From contig PHBH01000017.1 of the NCBI GenBank assembly GCA_002840535.1, positions 62,001 through 126,000 of the forward strand: a stretch of DNA of 64,000 nt, read 5' to 3'. This DNA comes from Deltaproteobacteria bacterium HGW-Deltaproteobacteria-15 (lineage in GTDB: Bacteria > Desulfobacterota > DSM-4660 > Desulfatiglandales > HGW-15). The notes under the pieces are model-generated. The model saw only the letters and a program-made list of their open reading frames with translations, searched no databases and was not told the DNA's origin. Numbering within the stretch: the first letter of the stretch is position 1; each line of letters starts with the position of its first letter. Below, in pieces: positions 42,834 through 52,413 of the stretch. A program made the translations under genes and the position numbers.

Positions 42834-43757
42834 TCAACCTTTGAACCACTTCCAGGTCCTTTCTAGACCCTCTTTTAGGTCCACTTTAGGAAAGTAGCCG
42901 AGGTCTTTACGTGCTCGGCTGATGCTACAGAAATTCTTCAGGATTTCTCCCTGCCTTGGCGGCATTGAGAGAACCCTTACCTTGTAGTTTCCCCCAACGC
43001 ATTCCTTTATCCGTTCCACGAGTGTGTTGATGGAGGTTTCGATACCTGTTCCCAGTTGAAAGACTTTTCCACCCTCTTCAAGGTGAAGAGATGCAGATAT
43101 AGCAGAACAAAGGTCCTCTACATAAACAAAATCCCGTGTCTGCTCCCCGTTTCCATAGACGACAAGATCTTCTCTTGCAACAATTTTTTTAAAAAATTGC
43201 GCTACGACGCTTCCTTTGTGAAAGGATCTGGGTCCATAGACGTTCGAAAATCTAAGGGCTACCGTTTTCATCCCATACGATCCCGCAAGGGCTGAACAGT
43301 ACGCCTCACCACATAGCTTGCTTGCTCCGTATGGGGAGATGGGGCGAGGCACCATTTCCTCATGGACGGGAGGGGTTGTTTCACCTATGATGGCTCCTCC
43401 TGTAGAGGCGAATACAAACCTTTCTACTTTCTCACTACGTGCAACCCGAAGTAAGCTATAAGTTCCGTTCACGTTCACATCGAAGTTGAAATCAGGATTT
43501 TCAATGGAATCCACCACGCGGGTGTCGGCTGCGAGATGAATAATACCTTCGATGTTTTCATCTCGAAGGATCTCTTTTACCATGTTCGCATCCCGAATGT
43601 CTCCTTCGAAAAAGCACACATCAAATTCATTGAGGTATTCTCTTTTTCCAACTATTAGATTGTCCAGAACGACAATTCGATGCTTGCTTTCCCTTCGCAA
43701 ATAATCGATGAGGTTCAAGCCGATGAAACCACAACCGCCCGTAATTAATAAGTTCAT
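42834..43757 (-). CDS. NAD-dependent NDP-sugar epimerase/dehydratase (GalE-like)
   Basis: A 307-residue extended SDR. LITGGCGFIGLNLIDYL (NAD loop), HLAADTRV, FASTGGAIIG (Thr), SPYGASK (Tyr/Lys), FSNVYGPRS and GNGEQTRDFVYVEDL. Could epimerise UDP-hexose or UDP-uronate, but the exact activity is not readable. Overlaps the SQD1-like gene by 4 nt. Confidence 0.87.
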   Translation of the reverse strand: MNLLITGGCGFIGLNLIDYLRRESKHRIVVLDNLIVGKREYLNEFDVCFFEGDIRDANMVKEILRDENIEGIIHLAADTRVVDSIENPDFNFDVNVNGTYSLLRVARSEKVERFVFASTGGAIIGETTPPVHEEMVPRPISPYGASKLCGEAYCSALAGSYGMKTVALRFSNVYGPRSFHKGSVVAQFFKKIVAREDLVVYGNGEQTRDFVYVEDLCSAISASLHLEEGGKVFQLGTGIETSINTLVERIKECVGGNYKVRVLSMPPRQGEILKNFCSISRARKDLGYFPKVDLKEGLERTWKWFKG

Positions 43758-45127
43758 TTTAGGGTCCTCTTTTTGTCTACCATGCTAACTTGTTTAGGCG
43801 CCGCGACTTGAGGAGATGCCTCTCCCGAACATGAAGCATTTCCCACTATACCTTCACCTTGATTGGTCCGCGTCACTTTCTTTAATTGAAATCCCGATAC
43901 TTCCTTCGCAGTTTCGACCTGCTTGAGCGGCGTTGTACTTCCATGGAAATCGATCTGCATATTGGGACGCCACGTGGAGGTGCAGATGATCTTAGAAACA
44001 TCGCACCGGCTTTTAAATGCCTTGGCAATATCCATTACTTCATTCATAAGACCATGCTGCAAGGTGATTGGGTTCAAGCCAAGCTTGAGGAAGTTGTGGT
44101 TGCTCACCCTAAGACGGTTTTCAGGATCTTCGCTTCGCGGGTTCATATAGTATCTAATCTCCGCTCCGGTCAAATCCGACACGATTTTGGCAAGGTCTCG
44201 TACGGTGTGGGTTTCGGTGGCTTGGTTGAATATCTTGACACGATCGCCTGTTTGCGGGGGGTTTTCCACGGCAAGTCGTATGCAGTTTACGGTATCCCGG
44301 ATGTGGATGAACGCGCGCGTTTGTCCGCCGGTTCCGTGTACCGTAAGCGGATGCCCGACGGCTGCCTGCATAAGGAACCGATTCAGCACTGTTCCGTAGT
44401 CGCCGTCATAGTCAAATCGATTAATCAAAGCTTCGTCCTTCATGGTTTCAGGGGTATTAGTTCCCCAGACAATACCCTGGTGAAGGTCGGTTATCCGAAG
44501 ACGGTCGTTTTTGTTGTAATAGTAAAAGAATAGCGCATCCTGGGTCTTGGTGAGATGGTAAATGCTGCCCGGATTAGCCGGATAAAGGATATCGATCGAC
44601 TTCTTCACGCCGTCTACGTCGACAAAAACCTTCAGATACCCTTCGGGAATTTCCATGCCGGCTGTGCCATATCCGTAAACCCCCATGGTGCCGAGATGAA
44701 CCAGATGAACATCGAGTCCAGACTCTACAATGGCGCAAAGTATATTGTGCGTGGCGTTCAGGTTGTTATCCACCGTGTATCTCTTATGAAAGGCCGACTT
44801 CATGGAGTAAGGGGCAGCGCGCTGCTCGGCAAAATGGATAATGGCCATGGGTTTGACTTCCTTGATGAGGCTAAGGACGCGGTGATAGTGCTCGGCTGCG
44901 TCTATATATACGAATTTGATGTCTTTGCCGGTCAGGGCCTTCCAGGCTTGCAGCCGAGTACTAATGGGGCGAATAGGTGTGAGGGATTCGCATTCGAGCT
45001 CAAGGTCGATTTTACGCCTAGAAAGGTTATCGACGATTGTGACGTCATAGCCTGATTTCGATAATCCCAAAGATGTCGGCCATCCGCAGAACCCATCCCC
45101 TCCGAATACAATAATACTCTTTTCCAT
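43754..45127 (-). CDS. SQD1-like NDP-sugar enzyme, divergent second copy
   Basis: A 457-residue SDR from MEKSIIVFGGDGFCGWP (ATG 45127; the upstream 20 codons are non-homologous). It shares SQD1 features: IVDNLSRRKID, HFAEQRAAPYSM, YHLTK and HGTGGQTRAFIHIRDT. But the active-site TMGEYG is TMGVYG here (Glu to Val), and SQD1's PNIDIEEG is MEIPEGYL. Residues about 390-457 form a variable C-terminal extension. It is probably a different epimerase or dehydratase than the copy at 30266-31414. Confidence 0.78.
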   Translation of the reverse strand: MEKSIIVFGGDGFCGWPTSLGLSKSGYDVTIVDNLSRRKIDLELECESLTPIRPISTRLQAWKALTGKDIKFVYIDAAEHYHRVLSLIKEVKPMAIIHFAEQRAAPYSMKSAFHKRYTVDNNLNATHNILCAIVESGLDVHLVHLGTMGVYGYGTAGMEIPEGYLKVFVDVDGVKKSIDILYPANPGSIYHLTKTQDALFFYYYNKNDRLRITDLHQGIVWGTNTPETMKDEALINRFDYDGDYGTVLNRFLMQAAVGHPLTVHGTGGQTRAFIHIRDTVNCIRLAVENPPQTGDRVKIFNQATETHTVRDLAKIVSDLTGAEIRYYMNPRSEDPENRLRVSNHNFLKLGLNPITLQHGLMNEVMDIAKAFKSRCDVSKIICTSTWRPNMQIDFHGSTTPLKQVETAKEVSGFQLKKVTRTNQGEGIVGNASCSGEASPQVAAPKQVSMVDKKRTLK

Positions 45128-45436
45128 AGGTAAAGCTCCAATCAAGATTTTGAAAATTGCACCAGAAGATTGTTTGGAAAAGCACAAAGGAAAAAGATGT
45201 ATCTATGTCAATTGAACCTAATGCATACAACCAAACCTGTACTCGCCATCGATTCCGAGTACTCTTCAATCTACCTCCATATCGAATGGAAGCTTTTTTT
45301 GCCAGGTTGCTCGTCGACGATCTCACCAATCCTGTTCCCAGATATTCTCGTTTTAAAGATGGTATGCAAGGGGCACCATGCTGAGTACTTTGGACTACTC
45401 CCTAGGCGGACAGCATTGCCCTTTTAATACGTACAA
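45128..45436. other. Non-coding gap
   Basis: 309 bp with no supported gene, repeat or terminator. Candidate ORFs on both strands (85-94 codons) lack any family signal. Confidence 0.4.
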
Positions 45437-46174
45437 TCAGCTTTTCTTGAATCCGGCTATAAATTTCGTATGAAGCTTGCGATAAATAATGAGCACGGAT
45501 GGAAAACTTCGGGATAGTTTGAAGATTTGCCGTTGTTTTCGATTTGAATGATATTTAGTTAACAAATCTTCTCTAAATTGAGCCAATCCAAAATGCTTTT
45601 TAAAACAAGCATAGAGAAGCTTTTCAGGTATGTAATGAACTTTATCCCGCAAGGTCACGGAATTCCTATAAGCTACTTCCGCTGGGTTCATACCTTTTTG
45701 ATACTTCTTTCTGATACCAAGTTGAGCCCAGAGTAATAGCCAACTCTTCGATTGGATATATTGCCCGAAAGGTACAAAAGTATGTAGCTCAATAGGGGTA
45801 GTTGAAGATGTGAAATGATGAAAGGTTAATCCTCCCCTCCGCAGAATACGGCGAATCTCCGAGAAGGCCACTTCTACATCCTGGACATGTTCGAGGACCG
45901 CTTGGCTGAATACACAATCAAAGCTTTCATTCTCGAAAGGCAGTTTATAATTTGAGGTATCTATTCTTCGAATTATGCCATCATGTACAAAGTTATCGTC
46001 ACTTTTTTCTATGGATATATCGCATCCGTAGACGTTCTTGTAGCCATTAGCGTGGAATTTCCCAATTGTAGATCCCTTGCCACAACCAAAATCCAAAAAT
46101 CTGGCGTGTATGTCTGTATTTAACCCCAACTCAAAGGCAATTTGCAGTATTGCTTGAAAATCGTGTGCAGGCAT
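45437..46174 (-). CDS. Class I SAM-dependent methyltransferase
   Basis: A 245-residue protein: FLDFGCGKGSTIGKFHANG (motif I), VYGCDISIEK, FDCVFSQAVLEHVQDVE, ILRRGGLTFHHFTSS. The C-terminal about 85 residues are rich in basic and aromatic residues, with NSVTLRDKVHYIPEKLLYACFK. Similar methyltransferases occur in O-antigen clusters. Substrate unknown. Confidence 0.82.
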   Translation of the reverse strand: MPAHDFQAILQIAFELGLNTDIHARFLDFGCGKGSTIGKFHANGYKNVYGCDISIEKSDDNFVHDGIIRRIDTSNYKLPFENESFDCVFSQAVLEHVQDVEVAFSEIRRILRRGGLTFHHFTSSTTPIELHTFVPFGQYIQSKSWLLLWAQLGIRKKYQKGMNPAEVAYRNSVTLRDKVHYIPEKLLYACFKKHFGLAQFREDLLTKYHSNRKQRQIFKLSRSFPSVLIIYRKLHTKFIAGFKKS

Positions 46175-46480
46175 TTGGTCACCAATCAGAGCAAGTTATG
46201 CCATAATTATAAGCATCTATAGGAGGTTTGAGTAGAAACAACGATGAAGGTCATATTGATGAGTTATTGTATTAGGGACGGATGAGCATGCTTACGATTA
46301 GTGGTCAGAAGTCGTCATAAGGGTCTAGATATAATTGCGGCAAAGCTCGGGATTGGCTTGTTTATTGATGCAAAGTGTTGATTGAGAGTGAGCGCTCTGA
46401 GCCATTTGCGGGATGTGGCTTTTTGTGCCGCTTGGCTTCGTATCCAAGCGGGTTATGATAGGATGGGAAATCTTTGGCGA
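46175..46480. other. Non-coding gap
   Basis: 306 bp without a supported gene or repeat. Confidence 0.4.
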
Positions 46481-47737
46481 TTATGTGCTTCTGTTCGCAA
46501 GTATAAGTTTTCGGCTTTCTACTAATTTTAACGCGATTTCGAACACACTTTCGACCTTATAAAGCTCATTTTCCCAGTTGCACTCCTGTTCGATGATTTG
46601 TCTTCCGCGCCTACTCATCTCCTTGTGGATGCCGCCTTTGTTCAGGATCTCATTAACAGCCGTGTAAAGCGACTCACTGTTGTTGTATTCCACATAGCGG
46701 CCGACGCCTTTTTCTTCTACGAAATGACCGATTATCGGGAGGGACACAACAACAGGCACCCCGGCCAGCATGTAGGTAAAAGGCTTGCGAGAATTGCCGA
46801 CAGAGGCGAATTGATAATAAAAATAATCTGGGTCTTGAAGGGCCAAACCGACGCTGGCAGACTGCAGAAGTGCGAGCAGACTCCTATAGCGCATCCATGG
46901 AAGGAACTGGACGTGATTCGTAAGGTCTTTTTTCCTGAGATACTGGTCGATGTCCTTACGGCTTTCACCGAAACGCAGCATACCGACCATGAGCAGCAGG
47001 ACAGACCGGTCGTCTTCTTTTAAGCGGGCCATAAGATCGAAATATCGATACAGACCCCTGGACCCCAAAATTCCGCCTGCATAGACGATCAATTTCCTGC
47101 CGCGATATTGTTCACTGTATCGTTCGACTTCTTTTTGATCAAGGGGAATCTCTGTGCTAGGATAGTTCATGATGCATTCGGTGTTTGGCTGGACTTTACG
47201 CAAGCGCTTAAAGAGAATATCATCTCTGGAGTCAATGACGAGAACTCCGTCGGTAAGTCTAAGGAGAAGCGCTTCAAGGGCTTCCAGGAATCTGAGTATA
47301 AGTCTTTCGGATAGAATAGTGATCCGGGAGGCTATGTTGTGTGCACCGAGAAGGGCGGGCATCTCTATGAAATCATATATCAAGGCTGCCCCCTTCTTGT
47401 GCGCCATGGCGGCAAGAAGAGGAAGTGTGCGAATGCTGTGGTGGCAATATCCCAGATCAAAGTCAAGGCCCTTGCATATCTGCAAAGCCTTGAAATAGAA
47501 CTTCAGCATTCCCAGGAAATTGGCGGAGCAGTGAATGTTGATGTGTTTTATTCCATGGAAGTTATTCTTCATATCCTTATCGCGCTGCCAGTTTAGAAGA
47601 AACACCTCATTGTCCTTCATGAAGTGTTCAATCATGGCCAGCACCCGATTGGGGAGCTTGTTGGTGTGTGAGATAAATAGGATTCGTTTGCCTTCCACTT
47701 TAACCTCTTTGACAGGTCTGACTCTGAACGTTGACAT
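46481..47737 (-). CDS. GT4-like glycosyltransferase
   Basis: A 418-residue GT-B enzyme. ATG 47737 lies 22 nt after the WecB-like stop; an in-frame upstream ATG (47899) falls inside that gene and is rejected. RILFISHTNKLPNRVLAMI is the N-terminal nucleotide fold. GRKLIVYAGGILGSRGLYRYFDLM opens the second domain, then LLMVGMLRFGES, VQFLPWMRYRSLLALLQ and GNSRKPFTYMLAGVPVV. Family is close to GT4, but the donor-binding E-x7-E is altered. Donor unknown. Confidence 0.8.
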   Translation of the reverse strand: MSTFRVRPVKEVKVEGKRILFISHTNKLPNRVLAMIEHFMKDNEVFLLNWQRDKDMKNNFHGIKHINIHCSANFLGMLKFYFKALQICKGLDFDLGYCHHSIRTLPLLAAMAHKKGAALIYDFIEMPALLGAHNIASRITILSERLILRFLEALEALLLRLTDGVLVIDSRDDILFKRLRKVQPNTECIMNYPSTEIPLDQKEVERYSEQYRGRKLIVYAGGILGSRGLYRYFDLMARLKEDDRSVLLLMVGMLRFGESRKDIDQYLRKKDLTNHVQFLPWMRYRSLLALLQSASVGLALQDPDYFYYQFASVGNSRKPFTYMLAGVPVVVSLPIIGHFVEEKGVGRYVEYNNSESLYTAVNEILNKGGIHKEMSRRGRQIIEQECNWENELYKVESVFEIALKLVESRKLILANRST

Positions 47738-47759
47738 GCTTCTATCCCGCCGTTTCTTG

Positions 47760-48914
47760 TCAGCCTGATATGGATTCTTGGCACATGTCCAGGATTCTTT
47801 CTGCGGCACGTCCGTCCCCAAACGGGACATCCCAGGTCCCAGGTTTTTCCAGACATGCCGCGGCCCCAGCCAGAATGCGCCGGGGCTCGGTCCCCACAAG
47901 GTGATTAGCCCCTATATCAAGGGTTTCGGTCCATTCCGTATTTTCCCGCAGTGTGACGCAGGGGACTTTGAATATGCAAGCCTCCTGCTGAACGCCGCCT
48001 GAATCCGTAAAAACCAGTGCGGCCGACGACAGAAGCCGCAGGAAATCGGTGTAGCCGGGGGCTTCCCGAAGCAGAATGCCCTGAAAATTCTTCACCTTCT
48101 CCAGAAGACCGAAGCTTTCCATGCGCTTCATAGTCCTGGGGTGTGCCGCGAAGTATACAGGAAGACCCGAGTCGAGAGCAAATTTCCCCACGCCCTCCAG
48201 AACGCCTGTCAGGTTCTCCACAAAATCGGTATTTTCTTCCCTGTGGCAGGTCAGGACGCAGTACCTCTTTTCTTCAAGCCCGTTCACTTCAAGAATCTTC
48301 GATCTTCTTTTGGCAATTTCGAAATTCTGATACGCGGCGTCAACGATGGTGTTCCCGGTTACGAACACCTTGCCCATAACCTGCTCTTCCTTCAGCCGCG
48401 TGGCACCCTTCTCATTGGTTGCAAAGAGCAGGTTGGAAATGTGATCGATCATACGGCGATTGTGCTCTTCCGGCATCCGCCAGTCGTAACTGCGCTCCCC
48501 GGCCTCGATATGGCCGACATCGATGTGCAGTTTACGGGCGGCAAGAGCCCCTGCCAGATTGGTGTTCGCGTCGCCGCCGACCAGGACAAGGCTTGGTCGC
48601 TCTTCCAGCAGGACTCGTTCCACCCCTTCGAGCATGGCCGCGGTCTGTGCACCATGATATTTTTTCTCCGCAATACCCTGCAGGTGATGCCGCGGAAGAG
48701 GGAGGTCCAGCGTGTCGAATATTACCCTGTCCATATTGTAGGAATAATGCTGTCCCGTATGAATGGTGAAGAAGTCTAAGCCTTTGCTGACACAGGCCCT
48801 GAAAAGGGGACTGAACATGATAATGCCCGGCCGGGTTCCAACAATCAGGCAGATACTCCTCCCGAGATTTTCTTTTCTAAGAATCTTCAGATCAATGCTC
48901 GATGCCATGGTCAA
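47760..48914 (-). CDS. WecB-like non-hydrolysing UDP-HexNAc 2-epimerase
   Basis: A 384-residue GT-B-fold epimerase. HTGQHYSYNMDRVIFDTLDL, VLVGGDANTNLAGALAARKL, VGHIEAGERSYDWRMPEEHNRRMID, and FTDSGGVQQEACIFKVP carry the core residues. The N-terminal motif is GTRPGIIMFSPL rather than the common GTRPEIIK, so Glu and Lys positions are Gly and Met. Converts UDP-GlcNAc-type to ManNAc-type sugars. With the WbpB/D/E-like trio it would be the WbpI/WlbD step. Confidence 0.87.
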   Translation of the reverse strand: MTMASSIDLKILRKENLGRSICLIVGTRPGIIMFSPLFRACVSKGLDFFTIHTGQHYSYNMDRVIFDTLDLPLPRHHLQGIAEKKYHGAQTAAMLEGVERVLLEERPSLVLVGGDANTNLAGALAARKLHIDVGHIEAGERSYDWRMPEEHNRRMIDHISNLLFATNEKGATRLKEEQVMGKVFVTGNTIVDAAYQNFEIAKRRSKILEVNGLEEKRYCVLTCHREENTDFVENLTGVLEGVGKFALDSGLPVYFAAHPRTMKRMESFGLLEKVKNFQGILLREAPGYTDFLRLLSSAALVFTDSGGVQQEACIFKVPCVTLRENTEWTETLDIGANHLVGTEPRRILAGAAACLEKPGTWDVPFGDGRAAERILDMCQESISG

Positions 48915-48935
48915 ACCTGTTTCAATCCTTCCTGT

Positions 48936-50120
48936 TCAATTGTTCAGATGCTCAAGCATCACTTGACCGCGTTTTTCAAAGGTCATTTCCTTCGCTGAGT
49001 CATATCCAGCAATGATGATGTCGGTGCGCGTTTTGCTGTTGTCCAGAAGGCCCAGAAGGGCGCTGCAGAACTCGGGCTTATCGTCCGGTTCATACAACAG
49101 CCCGTTTTCTCCGTTCCGGATGAGGTGGGGGATTCCCCCTACTCGGGTGGCCACCACGGGCACACCCCTGGCCATGGCCTCTACAATGACCCTTGGAAGC
49201 CCCTCGGTATAGGAGGACATCACGAACACCTGGCACTGGTCAAAGTAGTCGAAAAGGTTCTCACCATGGGGTACAAAGCCGTGGAAAAATACCTTGCCCA
49301 GGAGCTCAGGGGAGCGAGCCCGTTCCTCCAATTCCTCCTTGAGTGGTCCATCACCCACCAGATGCAGCTCCAGGCCGGGCTGCTTTTCAAGCAATCCTGA
49401 AAAGCCGTCGAGAAGAAAGAAAAGACCCTTTTCCGGTGCGAGTCGGCCCACGAACAAGAGTTTCCGTACAGGCTCTTCAAGTCTCCTCTGGATTTTCTCC
49501 TCGCCCGCAAGGGTAGTCGTGGATATCATGGCATTCAGGGGGATGATCCTGGCTCCGGGAATACTTCCGTACAATTCCAGCAAGCCCGCGCCCTGGGTGA
49601 AGATCATCGACCCTCGGCCGATCAGAAAGCGCAGCAGACGGTCATAGGTCCACACGCGCAGTGCCTTGAACTTCCGGAAAACTCCCTTCGTGCCGCCGGC
49701 TGCGACCGTGGCTACCCTGTTGCCGCGCAGCAAAAAGAAGAATTTCTTTCTCTTCACGAATGAAAAGTAACAGGCAAGTAGCATGTTGGCTCCAACCATG
49801 CCAAAGAGGCCTACAGACTGGCTTCTATTCATCCACCGGGACCTGAGACATCTGATCAAGGAGAAGATGACTGAGCCTCCCAGCCTAACACGGTATCCGA
49901 GCGTGGGCTTTCGCGGTTTGATTGGAAGAGCATGGATCCGGACGTGTGGCGGGACAGTGAGCACCAGAGGGCCCCGGCCTTTCTCGACTGTGGTAATCAG
50001 GTCGATCCTCTCCATCGACCTCAAGGAGAAGACATAGTCGATGAGGTTGATGTACCGGCAACTGTAATTTCCATCTTGGTCCAAGTACAATTCCCGGTTC
50101 AAAAAGATTGTCAGCCACAT
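48936..50120 (-). CDS. GT4 family glycosyltransferase
   Basis: A 394-residue GT-B enzyme. The second domain has KLLFVGRLAPEKGLFFLLDGFSG, LELHLVGDGPLKEELEERA, VFFHGFVPHGENLFDYFD, and SSYTEGLPRVIVEAMARGVPVVATRVGG with the E-x7-E donor-binding motif (E at TEG and EAM). The N-terminus (NRELYLDQDGNYSCRY) holds no signal. Lies 21 nt upstream (in transcription order) of the WecB-like gene. Confidence 0.9.
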   Translation of the reverse strand: MWLTIFLNRELYLDQDGNYSCRYINLIDYVFSLRSMERIDLITTVEKGRGPLVLTVPPHVRIHALPIKPRKPTLGYRVRLGGSVIFSLIRCLRSRWMNRSQSVGLFGMVGANMLLACYFSFVKRKKFFFLLRGNRVATVAAGGTKGVFRKFKALRVWTYDRLLRFLIGRGSMIFTQGAGLLELYGSIPGARIIPLNAMISTTTLAGEEKIQRRLEEPVRKLLFVGRLAPEKGLFFLLDGFSGLLEKQPGLELHLVGDGPLKEELEERARSPELLGKVFFHGFVPHGENLFDYFDQCQVFVMSSYTEGLPRVIVEAMARGVPVVATRVGGIPHLIRNGENGLLYEPDDKPEFCSALLGLLDNSKTRTDIIIAGYDSAKEMTFEKRGQVMLEHLNN

Positions 50121-50163
50121 GCTTTCGGTATCCTCGAAATCGGGGCCTCACCGACTCTATCTA

Positions 50164-51558
50164 TCACCACGTCCGGATAGGCATCTCATCAAAGTGCACG
50201 GACTCCTGCAGGAGCTTAGAATAAAGGGCCTTTTGCTCTAGACGATAGGTGCCGACTCCAGCTAGGCCGAGCCCGAACAGAAACCAGATAATATTCAATG
50301 AATACGCGCCTGAAAACATGCAAGCGAGTAGAGTGTTCAAGAGAGAGACCATACTGCAGATAAAAAAACCATGAAAGTAATCATCAGGTAAGTCGTTCTT
50401 ACTAATTCGTATCCGCTTAAGTCGCTTATAAATAGACCTGCCATAAAGTATCACAAAAAGGAAAAAAGTACTCAGTGAGGCTAGTCCACCCTGAAGTGCA
50501 ATACTGAGATACGAATTGTGAGGAGACCTGGGTATGACTTTTCCCTTATACACTAAGTCAAGCAGTTTAATACCACCATACCGTTCCATCTGGTACAGCT
50601 CCGCCTGAACGCCTGGCCCATTTCCCAAAAAAGGATGCTCCATAAAGCCCTTAATAGCTGAAGTCCACAGCATGAACCGCATCAATGTACCATGCCGTTC
50701 GGCCTGCCCGGCCATCTTTTGGAAGCGATCCAACAAGGTTGCCCCGAACAAGACCCCACCCACTAACATGAACACGGCGATGATCTTGAAGAAACGTTTC
50801 TCCTTCTTCCTGAAATAATAAAAAAGGATTCCAAAATTCAACACAAGTGTGCCGAAGGCCAGCTTTGAAACAGATGCAAATACTAGTAGAACACATGCGC
50901 CAAGGACGAGTAAATAATACGTCCTCCAAGGATAAGCGGGCCGTCTTAAAAAGGAGAAAAAAATGAACGGAAAACAGACAAGAACAATCCTGGAGAGTAG
51001 AGTCGGATTGTTTAAGATCGAGTACTTAAAAACCCCTTTCTGAAAGAAGCGAACATCTTCCTCCGCATCTCGTAATACGGTAATGTCCCTCGCTTCTATC
51101 ATTGCATAAATACTTAGCAGCAGGAGCAGGATAATCAAAAGGCTTAATCCGAATATACAATCATTAATCTGCCGTCTAGAGATAATGTTTTTCACTACCA
51201 AGAAGAGAAATACAACAAGAGATATCCGACCTATCAAGACCGGTATGGTCTTGTCCGGTGAGATAGGTGAGTAGTAGATTGAAGGCGCAAAAGAAAGCGC
51301 AAAGAGGCTGAGGGCGAAAAACACGGACAAATCGATTACACCTTTCTGATCTCTTACTCCAAATATCATGATGAAGATGACCAGCAGGAGCATGGTAAAG
51401 AATCGTTCTGGAGATCCAATGCCTGGAATCGGAAAGTAGGAAAAAAAGAAGATGACTGGAAAAAACACAAAGGCCTGTTTGTAAATAGCAAACAAATAGA
51501 CCAATAATGCCATTGCGCCGCAAAAACCAAGCAGCAGTAGTATAGCTCTTAGCACCAT
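50164..51558 (-). CDS. O-antigen ligase/polymerase (Wzy_C-type) membrane protein
   Basis: A 464-residue protein with about 11-12 hydrophobic segments. The Wzy_C signature is visible near residues 300-365: the periplasmic loop has PFLGNGPGVQAELYQ and IPRSPHNSYLSIALQGG, the H-N-S-Y-L pattern shared by WaaL/Wzy proteins. It either ligates the glycan to lipid A core or polymerises units. A second, AT-rich polymerase-like gene lies at 28353-29810, so one may be Wzy and one WaaL. Confidence 0.85.
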   Translation of the reverse strand: MVLRAILLLLGFCGAMALLVYLFAIYKQAFVFFPVIFFFSYFPIPGIGSPERFFTMLLLVIFIMIFGVRDQKGVIDLSVFFALSLFALSFAPSIYYSPISPDKTIPVLIGRISLVVFLFLVVKNIISRRQINDCIFGLSLLIILLLLLSIYAMIEARDITVLRDAEEDVRFFQKGVFKYSILNNPTLLSRIVLVCFPFIFFSFLRRPAYPWRTYYLLVLGACVLLVFASVSKLAFGTLVLNFGILFYYFRKKEKRFFKIIAVFMLVGGVLFGATLLDRFQKMAGQAERHGTLMRFMLWTSAIKGFMEHPFLGNGPGVQAELYQMERYGGIKLLDLVYKGKVIPRSPHNSYLSIALQGGLASLSTFFLFVILYGRSIYKRLKRIRISKNDLPDDYFHGFFICSMVSLLNTLLACMFSGAYSLNIIWFLFGLGLAGVGTYRLEQKALYSKLLQESVHFDEMPIRTW

Positions 51559-51582
51559 TTTTCTGATCCGAAACGAGTCCCG

Positions 51583-52413
51583 TCAGAGAACGGGATAACC
51601 CTTTGCATAAAGCATTTTATTGGCCGTCCGGCTGATCCCTTGAATGTCTGCCTGGCTAAGTCTTGAGATACTGGACGAATTCATATTATCAATTCTAAAT
51701 GACCTGCCCTCAACCCTGATATCGGCCGAAGGACTTTGCTCTATTTTTACCGACAAGTCGAGAAAGGCAAACACCTTCCTGAGCTTTTCTGCAGGGTCAC
51801 GAACAAGATCCTCGTAGGTGAGTGACAGAAAACGCGAAACCATCGGTCCATCTTCATCAATAATCTCATTGCTGAGGACCCATTGCTCCGCGCACAGCTC
51901 AATCGGGTAGTCCCTTGGGATTTTACCCTCTCTGGCGCGACGTCTTATGCCCTCCGCAACGGCATACCCGTTACGCACGATGGAGATGAAATAGGCGTCC
52001 TCGAAATGTGCGTCCAGCCAGCGCATCCTGGCGGAATTGGAGATAGATTTCTCGAGGTAATAGCGCTTGCTTCTCTTCAGCCAAAGCGCCCAGGTCCTCT
52101 TGATCTTTTCGTCATCCGCGGTCTCAGTGAACCGGATCCTGTCCAGACAATTCACCCACATCCGAGTCCAGCCAAAGTCCTCCGGACGCATGAGGCCGTC
52201 CACAAAAGAAGCGCCCTCTGCAGGGAGGGCGTCAACTTCGGGATGGGCGGCAATCAGATTGCGGAGAAGGGTCGTACCGGAGTTATAGCACCCCACGATA
52301 AAAATCCACCTTTTTCCCTTGGGGATCCGCACCAAGGGCGTCAGCAACCGCCGGACCGACCGAGTCCGGTAAAGCTTGACCCTCGCCCTAAACAGGATGC
52401 TTGATTTGCTCAA
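51583..52413 (-). CDS. Sulfotransferase family protein (1)
   Basis: A 276-residue P-loop-like sulfotransferase. WIFIVGCYNSGTTLLRNLIAAHP is the PAPS 5'-phosphosulfate-binding loop; FISIVRNGYAVAEGIRRR is the 3'-phosphate site. FLSLTYEDLVRDPAEKLRKVFAFLDL is typical of the family. It would move sulfate from PAPS to a sugar hydroxyl. Its start overlaps the deacetylase stop by 26 nt. Confidence 0.82.
   Translation of the reverse strand: MSKSSILFRARVKLYRTRSVRRLLTPLVRIPKGKRWIFIVGCYNSGTTLLRNLIAAHPEVDALPAEGASFVDGLMRPEDFGWTRMWVNCLDRIRFTETADDEKIKRTWALWLKRSKRYYLEKSISNSARMRWLDAHFEDAYFISIVRNGYAVAEGIRRRAREGKIPRDYPIELCAEQWVLSNEIIDEDGPMVSRFLSLTYEDLVRDPAEKLRKVFAFLDLSVKIEQSPSADIRVEGRSFRIDNMNSSSISRLSQADIQGISRTANKMLYAKGYPVL

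Noticed and set aside
47738..47899. Longer start for the GT4-like protein at 46481
   Set aside because: The extra codons lie within the WecB-like gene and have no homology; the ATG at 47737 is 22 nt after its stop.
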